A stretch of 64,000 bases of DNA from Acidobacteriaceae bacterium (GTDB lineage Bacteria; Acidobacteriota; Terriglobia; Terriglobales; Acidobacteriaceae), in assembly GCA_030041435.1 (NCBI GenBank), contig JASHNW010000064.1, positions 59,796 through 123,795 on the forward strand, read 5' to 3'. Every line of letters starts with the position of its first letter. The first letter of the stretch is position 1. The notes beneath the pieces are model-generated. The model was not told the DNA's origin, made no database searches, and saw nothing but the letters and a program-made list of their open reading frames with translations. A program made the position numbers and the translations under genes. This document shows positions 8,892-18,702 of the stretch, one piece after another.

Positions 8892-10385
8892 TCACGGATG
8901 GGAACCGGTGAGAAAGACCGTCATCTCCCGCACACGGGCATTGACCTCATCTTTCTCCTGCTGGCTGTACATCTGGAACAGAGCCAGTTCGCGTTTGCGG
9001 TCCTCCGGCCGGTGCAGGTGCTCGTCGGCATGCGCAAGCTGGTAGTGGGCTGCGGCAAACGCCGGCCGCAGGGCGATGGCTTTCTCCAGCATCTGCGCGC
9101 TTTGCTCCCATTGCTGGCGCTCCACATCCGCCACGCCCAGCTCATACCAGGCATCCGCCAGCTTTGGATTTGCGTCGGTAGCACGCGTCAGCAGTTTCTG
9201 CGCTGTCTCCACATCGGCAGCCGAATGTTCGCCCTCGAGGACTTGCCGGGCCGCATAAACGGCGGCTGACGCATTTTCAGTATGCTGCTGAGCGAAGCTC
9301 TCCAGGGCATCGCAGTCCGGGTTACCGCCGGCGAATTCCCCGCAGGTGCGCCCCAGCATGTCGGCCGCCATGCTGTCGTTGGGGTCGGCGTGGAGCAGAT
9401 CCGCAAAGTCATGCGCCGCCTCCGGAAATTTCTTGTCACCATAGAGCGCAACCCCCAGCGCCAGTTTCAGCGGCACGCTGCCGGGATACTTCTCCGCTCC
9501 GTAGGTTGCAGTCCGCTCGGCTCCGTCCCACGCCCAGTGGCGCAGGTATTCCACACACAGGGCATAGAGATTGGCTTCGCTGGGGTTTTTCTCGGCTGCG
9601 TTCTGATCGTGCTGAACTGCGGGCAGGAAATGGCCCAGTTTCTCCTCGACTTCGCCTGCCAGCGATTCAGCCTGATCGGACATTTGCGACCGTGGAATCT
9701 CACTCAGCACCTGTTCAGCTTTTGCGTTATCGCCGGTCTCGCTCAATGCCAGAGCCCAGTTGTAGAGCAGGCCGGGATCCTTCATTCCGAGGGACGACGC
9801 CTGCGAGAATGCACGCGCGGCAGTCGTCGCTTCCTGCAGCGACATGTAAGCCTGGCCCAGATCGGACCAGGTCTCCGCAGTGCCAGGATCGAGCCGGGCA
9901 GCAATCCTGAGTTGTTCAGCTGCTTCGCGCGCCTTGCCGAGCTTCAGCCACGCAGCGCCGAGATTCGCGTGATCCAGCGCTGAATCAGGTGCGTCCTGGC
10001 ACGCCCGTTGCAGCCAGGGCAGCGCCTGGGTCATATCGCCGAGGTCGGCATAAACCAGCCCCATAGCTTCATTCACCTGATCGTTTGCCGGGTATTGGCC
10101 GGCGAGCCGGCGCAGGATTGGTTCGGCTGCCTGCGACCGGCCCGCGTCCACGTCGGCCAGGGCGCGGCTGAACTCCGATCTGTCTGCGGGACTCATTGCC
10201 GTCTGCGCTGTCTGAGCCTGAGCCACGGCCGCGCACCAGGCAATGCACGCGGCACCGAGGCTCGTCTGCAGGCAAAGGCTCAGGAGTGGTGCGAGAACAC
10301 GAACGCGCGAGGATCGCCGATTCACCGGCGACACAGAATGGTCGTCGATGGGCACGTTCTCCACGGGCGCAGAGGTAATCGGCAT
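8892..10385 (-). CDS. Exported TPR-repeat protein
   Basis: The product is 497 residues. A hydrophobic export signal spans residues about 28-57, ending AVAQAQ. The rest is tetratricopeptide repeats from about residue 70 to 480 (for example AEPILRRLAGQYPANDQV, HANLGAAWLKLGKAREAAEQL, AWYELGVADVERQQWEQS). It lies 72 nt after the TonB receptor and 46 nt before the GH35 gene on the same strand. In acidobacteria such TPR proteins commonly follow Oar-like receptors. A scaffold role for the outer-membrane complex is plausible but is inferred from context only. Confidence 0.8.
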   Translation of the reverse strand: MPITSAPVENVPIDDHSVSPVNRRSSRVRVLAPLLSLCLQTSLGAACIAWCAAVAQAQTAQTAMSPADRSEFSRALADVDAGRSQAAEPILRRLAGQYPANDQVNEAMGLVYADLGDMTQALPWLQRACQDAPDSALDHANLGAAWLKLGKAREAAEQLRIAARLDPGTAETWSDLGQAYMSLQEATTAARAFSQASSLGMKDPGLLYNWALALSETGDNAKAEQVLSEIPRSQMSDQAESLAGEVEEKLGHFLPAVQHDQNAAEKNPSEANLYALCVEYLRHWAWDGAERTATYGAEKYPGSVPLKLALGVALYGDKKFPEAAHDFADLLHADPNDSMAADMLGRTCGEFAGGNPDCDALESFAQQHTENASAAVYAARQVLEGEHSAADVETAQKLLTRATDANPKLADAWYELGVADVERQQWEQSAQMLEKAIALRPAFAAAHYQLAHADEHLHRPEDRKRELALFQMYSQQEKDEVNARVREMTVFLTGSHP

Positions 10386-10457
10386 TGCAAAAAATCCAGC
10401 ATGCCGGCGCTCTGCGAGGGAGCCCCGGCGTGCCGGCCACGGCCTCTCCGTATCCTC

Positions 10458-13400
10458 CTAGAAGTAATACTTTAATGCCAGCTGAAGAAATCGGGAGTTG
10501 GGCGTGAACTGACCCATGCTGTGCGTGCTGGTAATCTGCCCGCCATTGGAGTTGATGCCGTTGCCCGGATTGTTAAAGGCCGGGGTATTGAACACGTTGA
10601 AGGCATCTGCGCGGAACTGCAGATATTGGCTCTCAAAAGTAGTGAAGTTCTTGAAGACCGACATATTGATGCGCTCATATCCGGGGCCGACAACCTGATT
10701 CCGTGCGCTGCCCAGATAAGGAAGAATCGCGCTCGGTGCGGTCAGCGGCGAACCCACAGGGTTGGTTGCTGTCTGCGAGTTCGGAATATCGCTTCCCGGC
10801 AGCGGGTTGGCAAAAGCGCAGGGATTGTACCAGTGCGTAATGTTCCGCGTGCTGCTGGCGCAGCTGGTTCCCGGGTTGGAAGGATCGGGAGACCCTCCGG
10901 CCGCGAACGGATCGCGCACCAGGATGGCTCGGCGCGTATTGGCACCATTCGCTCCCGCATTGTTCGGTCCGATGTTGGTTGGTTCGCCGGTCTGCGCCGT
11001 GAAGACCAGATCGGTGGACCATCCGCCAATGACCTGGTTCTGCCACCCTCCCTGATTAACGTATTTCCTGCCTTTCCCAAAGGGCAGATCGTACTGGCCG
11101 TTGATGTTGAAACGCTGGCGGACATCCCAGTCCGAGCTTGCGTACTCAATCCGCATGGGCAGGTTGAGCGGCATGCGATAGAGATTCGACCCTCCGTTCA
11201 GCGGGGTCTGCGTGTCGTCCATCGCGTGTCCGTAGGTGTAGTCGGTCAGGAACGACAAGCCATCCGCATAGTGCTTTTGCAGCGTCGTCTGCAGCGAGTT
11301 ATAGCTGCTGACGCCCTCGTGCATGTCGAACTGCGACCCGCCAAAATCCGGGAATGGCCGGTCGTGATTGGCGTTGTCGCTGGGGCCCACCAGGCCATCG
11401 GGAGCATTCTGGTCCGGGAACCCCTCCAGGTGACGGGAATTGTTGCCCACATACCCAATCGTCCACGTCATCGTGTTGGTAAGGGCATACTCGGCCGAGA
11501 GATTCCACTGTTGCGTGTATGGCGTGTGGTAGTCAGCCTGCGTTCCAATCAGGCCAGGAGTAGAAGGGCTCGGGTCGTCCGCGAGTCCATTGTTCCAGCC
11601 GGGCTGCGTAGAGAACCCATTGCCCAGGTTGATGCCGTAGGTTTGCCCGATGCTTTGGCAGTCATTCGAATCGAGCACGCAGGATGGACCGTAGAAGTTT
11701 ACCGAATACTGGAACGGGTAGCTGTAACCCAGGTTCGGCGCGCCGCCAATGCTCTCCAGTCCGCCATAAAAGAGCCCGTAGCCGGTGCGCACCACCAGTT
11801 TGTTGCTGAGCGAGAAAGCGACACCGGCGCGCGGGGCGAACTGGTTGTATTGCGAGTTCACCAAGGATCGTGTGGACGTATACGACAGGTTAACGTTGTC
11901 TTTGTTCAGAATTGTCAGGAATCCGGGAGCCAGATAGTCGTTCCGCTGGCTGGTGGCGAGCAGGTATTTTCCCGTGCCGGCGCCGGGAGCGATGGACGTC
12001 GGATACCAAAGCGCCTGGTGATCGTGACGCTCTTCGATGGGCTGGAAATACTCATAGCGGAGACCGAGGTTCAGGGTAAGCCGCGGAGTGATCTTCCAGG
12101 TATCCTGCGCGTATCCCGCCTTGTACCAGCGAACGTTGTCAATGTTGAAGAACGCTGTCAATTCGGCGGAACTGATAGAACCGGGTGTCGATCCTGCCGG
12201 CGCTCCCGGAGGCGTATCGCTGTCGGCCAGAAAATCGGCGACGCCCGAGCCGGTAAAGCTCACGCCCGGCGCTCCGGTATAGAAGCCGCTGAAGCTGTAG
12301 GCGCCATGAGGTGCAATGGGGGCCTGCGTGGCGACGCGAACGTGCTGGAAGTCAACGCCCATCTTGAAGGTGTGCTTGCCCACGACTTTGGTGACATCGT
12401 CGAGGAACTGAAAGACGTTTTCGTACTCAATGGCCGGATACCACTGCGGTCCGCCAATGCCGCTGATTCCACTAATAGACGTGCTGGGCAAGCCACCGTT
12501 GCCCGGTGTATATGGAATGCCTCCCAGACCTTCCTGGGACGAGACATTGGTGTCGTAGCTCAGCGGGACCCACTGGGGATGTCCCCAGTTGTAGCCGAAG
12601 CGGAACTCGTTCACCAGATTCGAGCTGAATTCGTGCGTTTCGCTCAGGTCGTAGTTCTCACCCATATTGACAAAGGAACCGTCGCCGCCGTAGCCGCCGC
12701 CATCCAGAATAAATCCGAGCGGTGGGTTATAGGTCCCGCGTTCGTTGTAATAGCTCGCGCGGAAAAATGCCTGATCGTGCTGGGTGGCGTTCCAGTCGAG
12801 CCGGGCATCCCACTGCACGGTGTTGTCCCCGGTGCTGGTGTTCACCACGTAGTTGTTGTAGGTCTGCCCCGCCACCCCGTTATTGGGCTGCGGGTAGAGA
12901 TTGAGCAGCCGCTGCGCAATGGCATCGATCTGGCCTGAGCAGAGGACGTTCGCCTGCCCGTTGCAGGTGAGCGGCGTAGCTCCGCCCGAACCGGGCTCAT
13001 AGAGAGTAATCGGTTTGCTCTGTCCCGTCAGACTGGTATTCAGTAATTCGCTGAAATTCCCCTGGCGCATCAACGCCGTTGGGACGGTATAGGTGCCGTT
13101 GGTGGGAGATACAACGCGAAGAGCTTCGATATCCGCGAACCAGAACAGCTTGTTTTTCCAGAACGGTCCGCCCAGAGTCCCACCGAACTGATTCTGGTGG
13201 TAAGCGGGCTGAATCTGTGGCGCCTGGTTGAAATAGTCGCGGGCCACTCCAAGGTCGTTGTTGCGGATGTATTCCCAGACATCCCCATGGATCTCATTGG
13301 TGCCGCTCTTGATGGCAGCGTTGACAACAGCGCCGGCTGAATGGCCGAACTCGGCATCGTAATCTCCGGTTTGCACCTTGAACTCCGCCAGCGCATCGGG

Positions 13401-14093
13401 CGGAGGCTTTACTACGAAGCTGGCGCCGTTGAGAAAATCGACCTGGTTGCTGTTGTTATCGACTCCGTCGAGGATGAAGTTGTTCTGTTCCGCACGGAGC
13501 CCGTTGGCGTCGAAATCTCCGCGGCCCTCGCCGCGTGATCCCTGCGATTCCGTCACGCCTGCTGCCAACTGCGCGATGAATACATAGTTCCGGAGCGCGA
13601 GCGGAGTGTCATTGATCACGCGCGAGCTCATCACCTGGCCGGTCGAGGCCTCTTCCGTCTGCATCAGCTGCGCCGCACCACCCTGCACCGTGACCGTCTG
13701 CGAGACGTTGCCGGGATGCAGGGTCAGGTTGACAGTGAGGGTTTGATTTACGTTCAGCGTCAGCCCGATCTGGTTCACGCTGGCAAATCCGGGAGCGCTC
13801 ACCGAAATCGAATAATTCCCGATTTGCACGGGCGAGAAAACAAAGATGCCGTCGTGATTCGTCGGCGCTCGCAGCGCGAACCTCGTGGCCTCCTGCGTCA
13901 GCGTCACCTGAGCATTCGGAACCACCGCGCCCTGAGAATCCGTAATGGTGCCGGTCACCGTGCCCTGGTTCGTCTGGGCAAAGAGCGGCCGATACCCAAT
14001 GATCAGAGCCAGCACCGGAAGCGTTCTCCAAATTGCCTTGACGATCGACCGCGTAGCGCCTCTGCGTCTGAACTGAAAGCCTCGAAAATGCAT
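10458..14093 (-). CDS. Oar-type TonB-dependent outer-membrane receptor
   Basis: A 1211-residue outer-membrane protein. A signal segment (PVLALIIGYRPLFAQ) is followed by a carboxypeptidase-regulatory-like beta-sandwich at about residues 45-130 (GTVTGTITDSQGAVVPNAQV). Next is a plug region (FILDGVDNNSNQ, EFKVQTGDYDAEFGHSAGAV) and a large beta barrel that ends in an aromatic residue (LQLALKYYF), as needed for barrel insertion. This layout is the acidobacterial Oar-like receptor family, thought to import oligosaccharides. It heads the receptor-TPR-GH35 operon. A GTG start near the signal segment (VKAIWRTLP) is an alternative to the ATG at 14093. Confidence 0.9.
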   Translation of the reverse strand: MHFRGFQFRRRGATRSIVKAIWRTLPVLALIIGYRPLFAQTNQGTVTGTITDSQGAVVPNAQVTLTQEATRFALRAPTNHDGIFVFSPVQIGNYSISVSAPGFASVNQIGLTLNVNQTLTVNLTLHPGNVSQTVTVQGGAAQLMQTEEASTGQVMSSRVINDTPLALRNYVFIAQLAAGVTESQGSRGEGRGDFDANGLRAEQNNFILDGVDNNSNQVDFLNGASFVVKPPPDALAEFKVQTGDYDAEFGHSAGAVVNAAIKSGTNEIHGDVWEYIRNNDLGVARDYFNQAPQIQPAYHQNQFGGTLGGPFWKNKLFWFADIEALRVVSPTNGTYTVPTALMRQGNFSELLNTSLTGQSKPITLYEPGSGGATPLTCNGQANVLCSGQIDAIAQRLLNLYPQPNNGVAGQTYNNYVVNTSTGDNTVQWDARLDWNATQHDQAFFRASYYNERGTYNPPLGFILDGGGYGGDGSFVNMGENYDLSETHEFSSNLVNEFRFGYNWGHPQWVPLSYDTNVSSQEGLGGIPYTPGNGGLPSTSISGISGIGGPQWYPAIEYENVFQFLDDVTKVVGKHTFKMGVDFQHVRVATQAPIAPHGAYSFSGFYTGAPGVSFTGSGVADFLADSDTPPGAPAGSTPGSISSAELTAFFNIDNVRWYKAGYAQDTWKITPRLTLNLGLRYEYFQPIEERHDHQALWYPTSIAPGAGTGKYLLATSQRNDYLAPGFLTILNKDNVNLSYTSTRSLVNSQYNQFAPRAGVAFSLSNKLVVRTGYGLFYGGLESIGGAPNLGYSYPFQYSVNFYGPSCVLDSNDCQSIGQTYGINLGNGFSTQPGWNNGLADDPSPSTPGLIGTQADYHTPYTQQWNLSAEYALTNTMTWTIGYVGNNSRHLEGFPDQNAPDGLVGPSDNANHDRPFPDFGGSQFDMHEGVSSYNSLQTTLQKHYADGLSFLTDYTYGHAMDDTQTPLNGGSNLYRMPLNLPMRIEYASSDWDVRQRFNINGQYDLPFGKGRKYVNQGGWQNQVIGGWSTDLVFTAQTGEPTNIGPNNAGANGANTRRAILVRDPFAAGGSPDPSNPGTSCASSTRNITHWYNPCAFANPLPGSDIPNSQTATNPVGSPLTAPSAILPYLGSARNQVVGPGYERINMSVFKNFTTFESQYLQFRADAFNVFNTPAFNNPGNGINSNGGQITSTHSMGQFTPNSRFLQLALKYYF

Positions 14094-14188
14094 AAGCTTA
14101 GCCTCTTATTCTTTCTCGACTGTGAGACCGATTACAGTGCCTGGAAGATGCTTCTCAGCGTGTGTGAGGATGATGTTTCCACAATCGC

Positions 14189-14245
14189 GTGTACGTTAAC
14201 GCAATCCGATCCAGAACAGTACGTCTCCGCACGCACGGTTGTCAA
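14189..14245 (-). promoter_or_regulatory. Promoter and probable LacI operator of the receptor-TPR-GH35 operon
   Basis: Reading on the minus strand, TTGACA lies at 14245-14240 and TACTGT at 14221-14216, an 18-nt spacer. The motif GCGTTAACGTACAC, identical to that before the GH59 gene, lies downstream at 14202-14189, about 95 nt before the receptor start codon. This is the second member of the inferred LacI regulon. Confidence 0.7.
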
Positions 14246-14333
14246 GACCCGGTACCCGTAAAAAGCCCGAGCCTTCTCATTCGGACTGCTGGGAACTTTC
14301 GTGGGCGCACTCGGGAAGGGGTATCCTGCCGGC

Positions 14334-14669
14334 ATGAAATCGCGCAACCAGCCCTCTTTGAACAGGCTGTTTGCGGATGTGCAGTATAACCGTCTGGACG
14401 CAATTCTTCGCTGCCTTTCGGGCAAAGATGCCGTGACCCTTGAGGAGATGGATCGATTCTTCGCGGCGCTCGTCAGCGAACCGGTGACGGTTCCTCCGAG
14501 CGTGTACCTCAACGGGATTTGGGGCGAGGGACAGTCCCCGTTTGCCACGGAGTCAGATCTCGGGGAGCTTCTGAATCTGGCCATGCACCCCCGGAACTTC
14601 GTGGCCCGAACGATGGGCAGTGGCTGGCATAAAAACATCGCGCCTCCTCGCGGCCCGCACCGGGCGTAA
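14334..14669 (+). pseudogene. Truncated YecA/UPF0149-like protein
   Basis: About 111 residues from an ATG at 14334. The segment TLEEMDRFFAALVSEP, then VPPSVYLNGIWG and LLNLAMHPRNFVART, resembles the N-terminal half of YecA/UPF0149 proteins, which normally continue through a helical domain often ending in a SEC-C zinc motif. Here homology ends and the frame closes after about 25 unrelated residues, within 25 nt of the tRNA-Phe remnant. The gene was therefore probably cut by the event that placed the tRNA fragment here. Function is unknown for the family and this copy is likely non-functional. Confidence 0.55.
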
Positions 14670-14692
14670 TGTCAGTTGTTGAATGGAAAATC

Positions 14693-14741
14693 GGTGGCCA
14701 GGGACGGGATCGAACCGCCGACGCCGGCCTTTTCAGGGCCG
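14693..14741 (-). other. 3' half of a tRNA-Phe gene (attachment-site-like remnant)
   Basis: On the minus strand there is a perfect 5-bp anticodon stem CGGCC/GGCCG around the loop CTGAAAA (anticodon GAA, Phe). It is followed by a variable loop, a T-arm with loop TTCGATC, and the 3' acceptor strand CCTGGCC plus ACC. The D-arm and 5' acceptor strand are absent. Fragments with exactly this extent are what tyrosine-integrase elements leave at att sites in tRNA 3' ends. No integrase is adjacent. Confidence 0.7.
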
Positions 14742-14926
14742 CTTGCCGATCAGGGTAAGTGGTTTGAGATCAATGAATGCTACGGAAAACAGGCACCTTA
14801 GAAGCTTTCTGTTTGGGATCGCTTGGGATGGATCAGGCCCTTTTCGATCCCCCGGTGTTCCCTTATTGTTCCCACGCGCTCGGCCAAACGGTTGCGAGAA
14901 TGGATTGGTCTTTCCTCGTTCGTGGG

Positions 14927-15895
14927 TCATTTCGAGTACGAAACGTAGCTCGCGCTTAGGAAAAAGGTGATCTGCGGCCCTGGGTATTTCGTGATTTCCT
15001 CCTCGGTTCCGGCGGCCGGGATCTTTCCTGCCCGCACGTCCGCGTACTCGCGGGCGAGTTCGGGCAGGATGGAGGGTGGCGCGATGGGCACGTTGTGGCC
15101 GCCGAGCACGAGGCGCACTTTGGCCGCAAGGGCTGCCAAACGCTCGACACTACGCTGGTAAGCGATGGGGTCCGAGCCCGGGCCGAAGACGTAGACCGGC
15201 CCTGGATAATAGGTATCTCCGGTGAAAAGCAAACCGTTCTGCGCGTCGAAGAGGCAGATCGAGTCGGGTGAGTGGCCTGGAGTGGCAAGGACCTGGAGTC
15301 TGCGGCCGCCAAGGTCGATGAGGTCGCCGTCGTGCAACCAGCGGGCTGTGTGCCAGGGACGCGTAGCGTAGGTCGCTGGGTTGAAGTCTTTTGGCAGCGC
15401 GCCGCAGATCTTGCCCGGTTCGAGCTCGGCGCGGATCTCCGTCGAGCCTTTGGCATTGTTACGGGCGTAGTCGCTGTCGAGGTTGTAGATCGTATTGAAT
15501 TGCCAGTTGCCACCCGTATGGTCGGGATGAGTGTGGGAATTGACGACGATGACGGGGAGCGGGGTGAGTTCGGAAACGAGCGCGCGGAGGTTGCCGATGC
15601 CCATGCCGGTGTCGATCAGCAGGGCGCGCTGACTGCCGTCGACTAAGTACATGACGGTCTCTTCCCACTGGTGCGGCTCGTAGATGGCGAGCACGTGCGG
15701 GGCGACACGATAAACCTGGAACCAGGAATCATGAACCGGGATGCGCTGGAGATGGCTGTATTCCGGGCGCGGTAGCTTACGGCACCAGTCGGGCGTCACC
15801 AGAGCGGCTCCGCTGGAGTGATTCTGAGCGGGGGCCGAGAGAATGGCCGCGAACAACAGGAAGACGACGAGTGTGCATGGTCGAAGGATGCGCAT
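14927..15895 (-). CDS. Secreted metallo-beta-lactamase-fold hydrolase
   Basis: About 322 residues with a signal peptide from the ATG at 15895 (MRILRPCTLVVFLLFAA, cleavage near SAPAQ). MBL-fold metal ligands are clear: VNSHTHPDHTGG (HxHxDH), LATPGHSPDS (His), LFTGDTYYPG (Asp) and VLGGHNVP (final His). The fold hydrolyses varied substrates, including beta-lactams, lactones and thioesters, and the sequence does not identify which. An upstream in-frame ATG at 16039 would add 48 residues before the signal peptide and is less likely. It is a single gene, divergent from the hypothetical secreted protein at 16137. Confidence 0.82.
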   Translation of the reverse strand: MRILRPCTLVVFLLFAAILSAPAQNHSSGAALVTPDWCRKLPRPEYSHLQRIPVHDSWFQVYRVAPHVLAIYEPHQWEETVMYLVDGSQRALLIDTGMGIGNLRALVSELTPLPVIVVNSHTHPDHTGGNWQFNTIYNLDSDYARNNAKGSTEIRAELEPGKICGALPKDFNPATYATRPWHTARWLHDGDLIDLGGRRLQVLATPGHSPDSICLFDAQNGLLFTGDTYYPGPVYVFGPGSDPIAYQRSVERLAALAAKVRLVLGGHNVPIAPPSILPELAREYADVRAGKIPAAGTEEEITKYPGPQITFFLSASYVSYSK

Positions 15896-16136
15896 TTGCG
15901 AGGATTCCAGTAGAAACAACCGCAGAAACACTGACAAGGCGACGGTTACTCCGGCTGATATTCGGCGAGCGGCGTGGGTAGAACAACTCAAAAGGGCAGC
16001 GCGCCCTGAGCGCTCTGATACCTGCTTACTGCGCATCATCCCTTAATTGCCCTCAGCGTAAACACCGTATAAGGTCCGCATCGTCGGCTACTATGCTCTT
16101 AAAATCCCAGATTCCGGTTCCGATTTCGGAGAATTG

Positions 16137-16688
16137 ATGACTCGGTTCGCCTCTGCATTCGTCGCCCTCTGCCTCTCTGTCGCGGTAGCAAAGATCCCAG
16201 GCCAGTCCCAGGATCATCAGAAGCTGATCGATTTGGCGCTCTCTGCCGCACCCGCCGGACTTGCGGCGGAGGCAACAGTCTCCGTGCATCAGGGCGGCAA
16301 ATGGATCGAGCTTCGCCACGGTAACAATGGCTGGACCTGCATCCCCCCAGGCAAAGGCGACCCGCAGCCAGAGCCAGCATGTTTCGACACGAATGGCATG
16401 GCCTTTCTGGAAGCGATGGCGGCGGGTCGCATCCCCGATCCCGCGAAGCCCGGGTACGCGTACATGCTGCAAGGGGGATCGGCGTGGAGCAACCTCGATC
16501 CCGACGCGACCCGACTTCCACCCGGACAGAAGGATTACATCCATATTCCACCGCATTTCATGATCCTTGGCGCAAAGCTCGCAAACTCATCGGGTCTCCC
16601 GCTCCACGAAGCACACCCGAATACTTCGCGCCCCTTCGTTATGTTTGGCGGCACCAGATACGCGATTCTTATCATCCCGGTGAAGTGA
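16137..16688 (+). CDS. Hypothetical secreted protein
   Basis: About 183 residues. The ATG at 16137 is preceded by a GGAGA ribosome-binding site at about 8 nt. The N-terminus is a short signal peptide (ASAFVALCLSVAVAK). The rest has no family I recognise; visible features are HQGGKWIELRHGNNGWTCIPP, a repeated Gly-Trp/aromatic pattern and a C-terminal beta-rich stretch (YAILIIPVK). The two cysteines (WTC, PACF) could form a disulfide in the periplasm. It is tail to tail with the first phosphatase gene of the array, 82 nt away. Confidence 0.65.
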   Translation: MTRFASAFVALCLSVAVAKIPGQSQDHQKLIDLALSAAPAGLAAEATVSVHQGGKWIELRHGNNGWTCIPPGKGDPQPEPACFDTNGMAFLEAMAAGRIPDPAKPGYAYMLQGGSAWSNLDPDATRLPPGQKDYIHIPPHFMILGAKLANSSGLPLHEAHPNTSRPFVMFGGTRYAILIIPVK

Positions 16689-16770
16689 CTCGGCATCGAG
16701 CTCTCCTTCGGAAGGCTTGCCTGACTCTGGCTCTGGTGCGCGATCGAATCCAGCGCCACGGGGGTATCAA

Positions 16771-18702
16771 TCACGCCTGCATCACCTCCGCGGAAGCAAA
16801 GGCAAGTGTGAGCACCGTGATATCGTCCTGTTGGCCGAAAGCCTGCGCGGCGGCAGCGATCAGTTCGGCAGATTGGGTGCTGATCTGACGCGTGCGCTCG
16901 AAGCCGAAAAGTTCGCCCGAAGCAGACTGGGCTTCGACGACGCCATCGGAGAGGAATGTAAGGCGTTCGTTCGGGGCGAGCCGGAGCTCGATCTCGGGGT
17001 ACTCGACCTCTGTGGCAATGCCCAGTGGCAACCCGCTTTCCAGCGGGACTTCCTCGCCGTTGCGATAGGGCGCGAGGTGACCGGCATTGGCGAGGGTTAG
17101 CGTGCCATTGGGCGCAATGCGGACGCAGAGGCAGGTGACAAAGCCGCCGTCGGAAGGAGCGACAAGCTGGCGGTTGAGGCGCGCAAGGATCTCTCTCGGC
17201 GACGGATTCTCCTGCGCGAGGGAGCGGAGCGCGCCGAGGACGAGAGTGCCGGTCATGGCGGCTTTCAGTCCCTTGCCGCTGACGTCGCCGAGCACAATCA
17301 GTGTCGAGCCGTCGGCTTGCGGCAACACCTGATAGAAGTCGCCGCCGACCTCAGCCGCCGGCCAATACGAGGCGGCCATGGTGCAGCCGGGGACGGTTGG
17401 CAACTCCACGGGGACCAGCCTGCGCTGCATCTCGCGAGCGGCCTGCAGCTCCGCCGCGGAGCGCACCTGCACCTGCGTAAGCCACGTGTGGCGCAGAAAA
17501 AGCACGATACCGATGGCTACGAGAAAGAAAAGGTCGCCGACGGCCTCCAGACGAAATCCGACGCGGCCGATATGGAACCGCAGAATGGGGAACAGGAAGT
17601 CGAGGCTGCGGGAATTCAACCCGACCGTGGTGATATCCCAGATTTCAAAGAGACCGCCGGCCAGTATGGGGCAGATACTCGGCAGGATCAGCCACCCGGC
17701 CTCACGATTGCCGCGGCGCAGCCAGACGACGAGCAGCACCAGGAGCCCGATGGCGGCGGGCAGGGGGGCCAGCGCCTCGGATATGCCGTAAACATACGCG
17801 AACCGACCAAACCAGTTGCAGAAGAATCCCGCCAGGAATCCCACGGCCAGCGCCTCCTGGTATACGCGCCACGCTCGCCCCACCCGCTCGCCGGCGAAGG
17901 CAAAGATGAATTCAATCTGCAGCATGGTGCAGAACCAATCGAGCGGATCGCCGCCGAGCGCGTTGACGGAAAATGGCATCCATTTCTGGGAGAGGCACCA
18001 AAGCAGGTCCGAGAGGCCAAGCGCCAACAGATAAGCGCTGACCCACAGGTATTCCCGCCGTTGGCGCTGCGCCAGAAACAGTCCCAGCGTGGCCAGCCCG
18101 CCGAGGCAGATGGCCAGGTCGATGGCGAACGACGTGATCTGGTCGAGGAGCGCATGGGAGTCCGCGACTTCGGCCGCCTGCTGCATGACGGGCAGGAGCC
18201 CGACGGTGGCCGCAGACAAAGCGTCGCCCCGAATCACGTTGTATTCATATGGCGTCTCGCCGCAGCGTATTGCGATCACGAGGTCGGTGATGCCGTCCGG
18301 CAAGGGAACGAACTGCTCTCTCGGATAGTAGTAGCGGAAGGTGGATCGAATGCGGGAGCGATTCGCGGGGATGCCGTTAATAAAGACCTGAGAGGCATTC
18401 TTTCCGATTTTTAACAACAAACCCATAGGCGGACGCCAGGCAGGGAGCCTGAGGTGGATGCGGTACCAGCGCAGGCCCGCAGGCGCGAGCGGTTTTGCGC
18501 CGGTCAGGCTCACCACCCGCCAGGCGCTGTCGTCGAATTCGGGTTGCGCCCAGGCGGAGTTATCCCCCGGCCGGAAGCGCCAGCCGTCGTCCATCTGCAC
18601 CATACCCGCCGGCCATGCGACGATCTTCCGCACGACGGCGGGATTTTGCTGCGCATGAGCTGCAGAGACTACGAACACGAGCAGGAGTGCAAGCTTATGC
18701 AT
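16771..18702 (-). CDS. PP2C/SpoIIE phosphatase with jelly-roll sensor and multi-TM module (array member 1, last in operon)
   Basis: 643 residues: signal peptide 1-17 (MHKLALLLVF, AHA), extracytoplasmic beta domain about 30-170 with the array's shared motif (FRPGDNSAWAQPEFDDSAW, WYRIHLRLP), about seven TM segments about 185-400, and a cytoplasmic SpoIIE/PP2C domain about 430-640. Metal-binding aspartates are intact: AEVGGDFYQ, LGDVSGKG, LSDGVVEA, QQDDITVL. Family members dephosphorylate serine on STAS anti-anti-sigma proteins. The true start is the ATG at 18702, overlapping the previous stop by 8 nt (ATGCATAA). The TM module shows a region (FAFAGERVGRAWR) loosely like FYFSLARKRVPNVFR in member 5, its putative counterpart in the duplicated block. 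Confidence 0.87.
   Translation of the reverse strand: MHKLALLLVFVVSAAHAQQNPAVVRKIVAWPAGMVQMDDGWRFRPGDNSAWAQPEFDDSAWRVVSLTGAKPLAPAGLRWYRIHLRLPAWRPPMGLLLKIGKNASQVFINGIPANRSRIRSTFRYYYPREQFVPLPDGITDLVIAIRCGETPYEYNVIRGDALSAATVGLLPVMQQAAEVADSHALLDQITSFAIDLAICLGGLATLGLFLAQRQRREYLWVSAYLLALGLSDLLWCLSQKWMPFSVNALGGDPLDWFCTMLQIEFIFAFAGERVGRAWRVYQEALAVGFLAGFFCNWFGRFAYVYGISEALAPLPAAIGLLVLLVVWLRRGNREAGWLILPSICPILAGGLFEIWDITTVGLNSRSLDFLFPILRFHIGRVGFRLEAVGDLFFLVAIGIVLFLRHTWLTQVQVRSAAELQAAREMQRRLVPVELPTVPGCTMAASYWPAAEVGGDFYQVLPQADGSTLIVLGDVSGKGLKAAMTGTLVLGALRSLAQENPSPREILARLNRQLVAPSDGGFVTCLCVRIAPNGTLTLANAGHLAPYRNGEEVPLESGLPLGIATEVEYPEIELRLAPNERLTFLSDGVVEAQSASGELFGFERTRQISTQSAELIAAAAQAFGQQDDITVLTLAFASAEVMQA

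Noticed and set aside
10521..12938. 805-codon plus-strand open frame opposite the TonB receptor
   Set aside because: Antisense shadow of the receptor with no recognisable domain.
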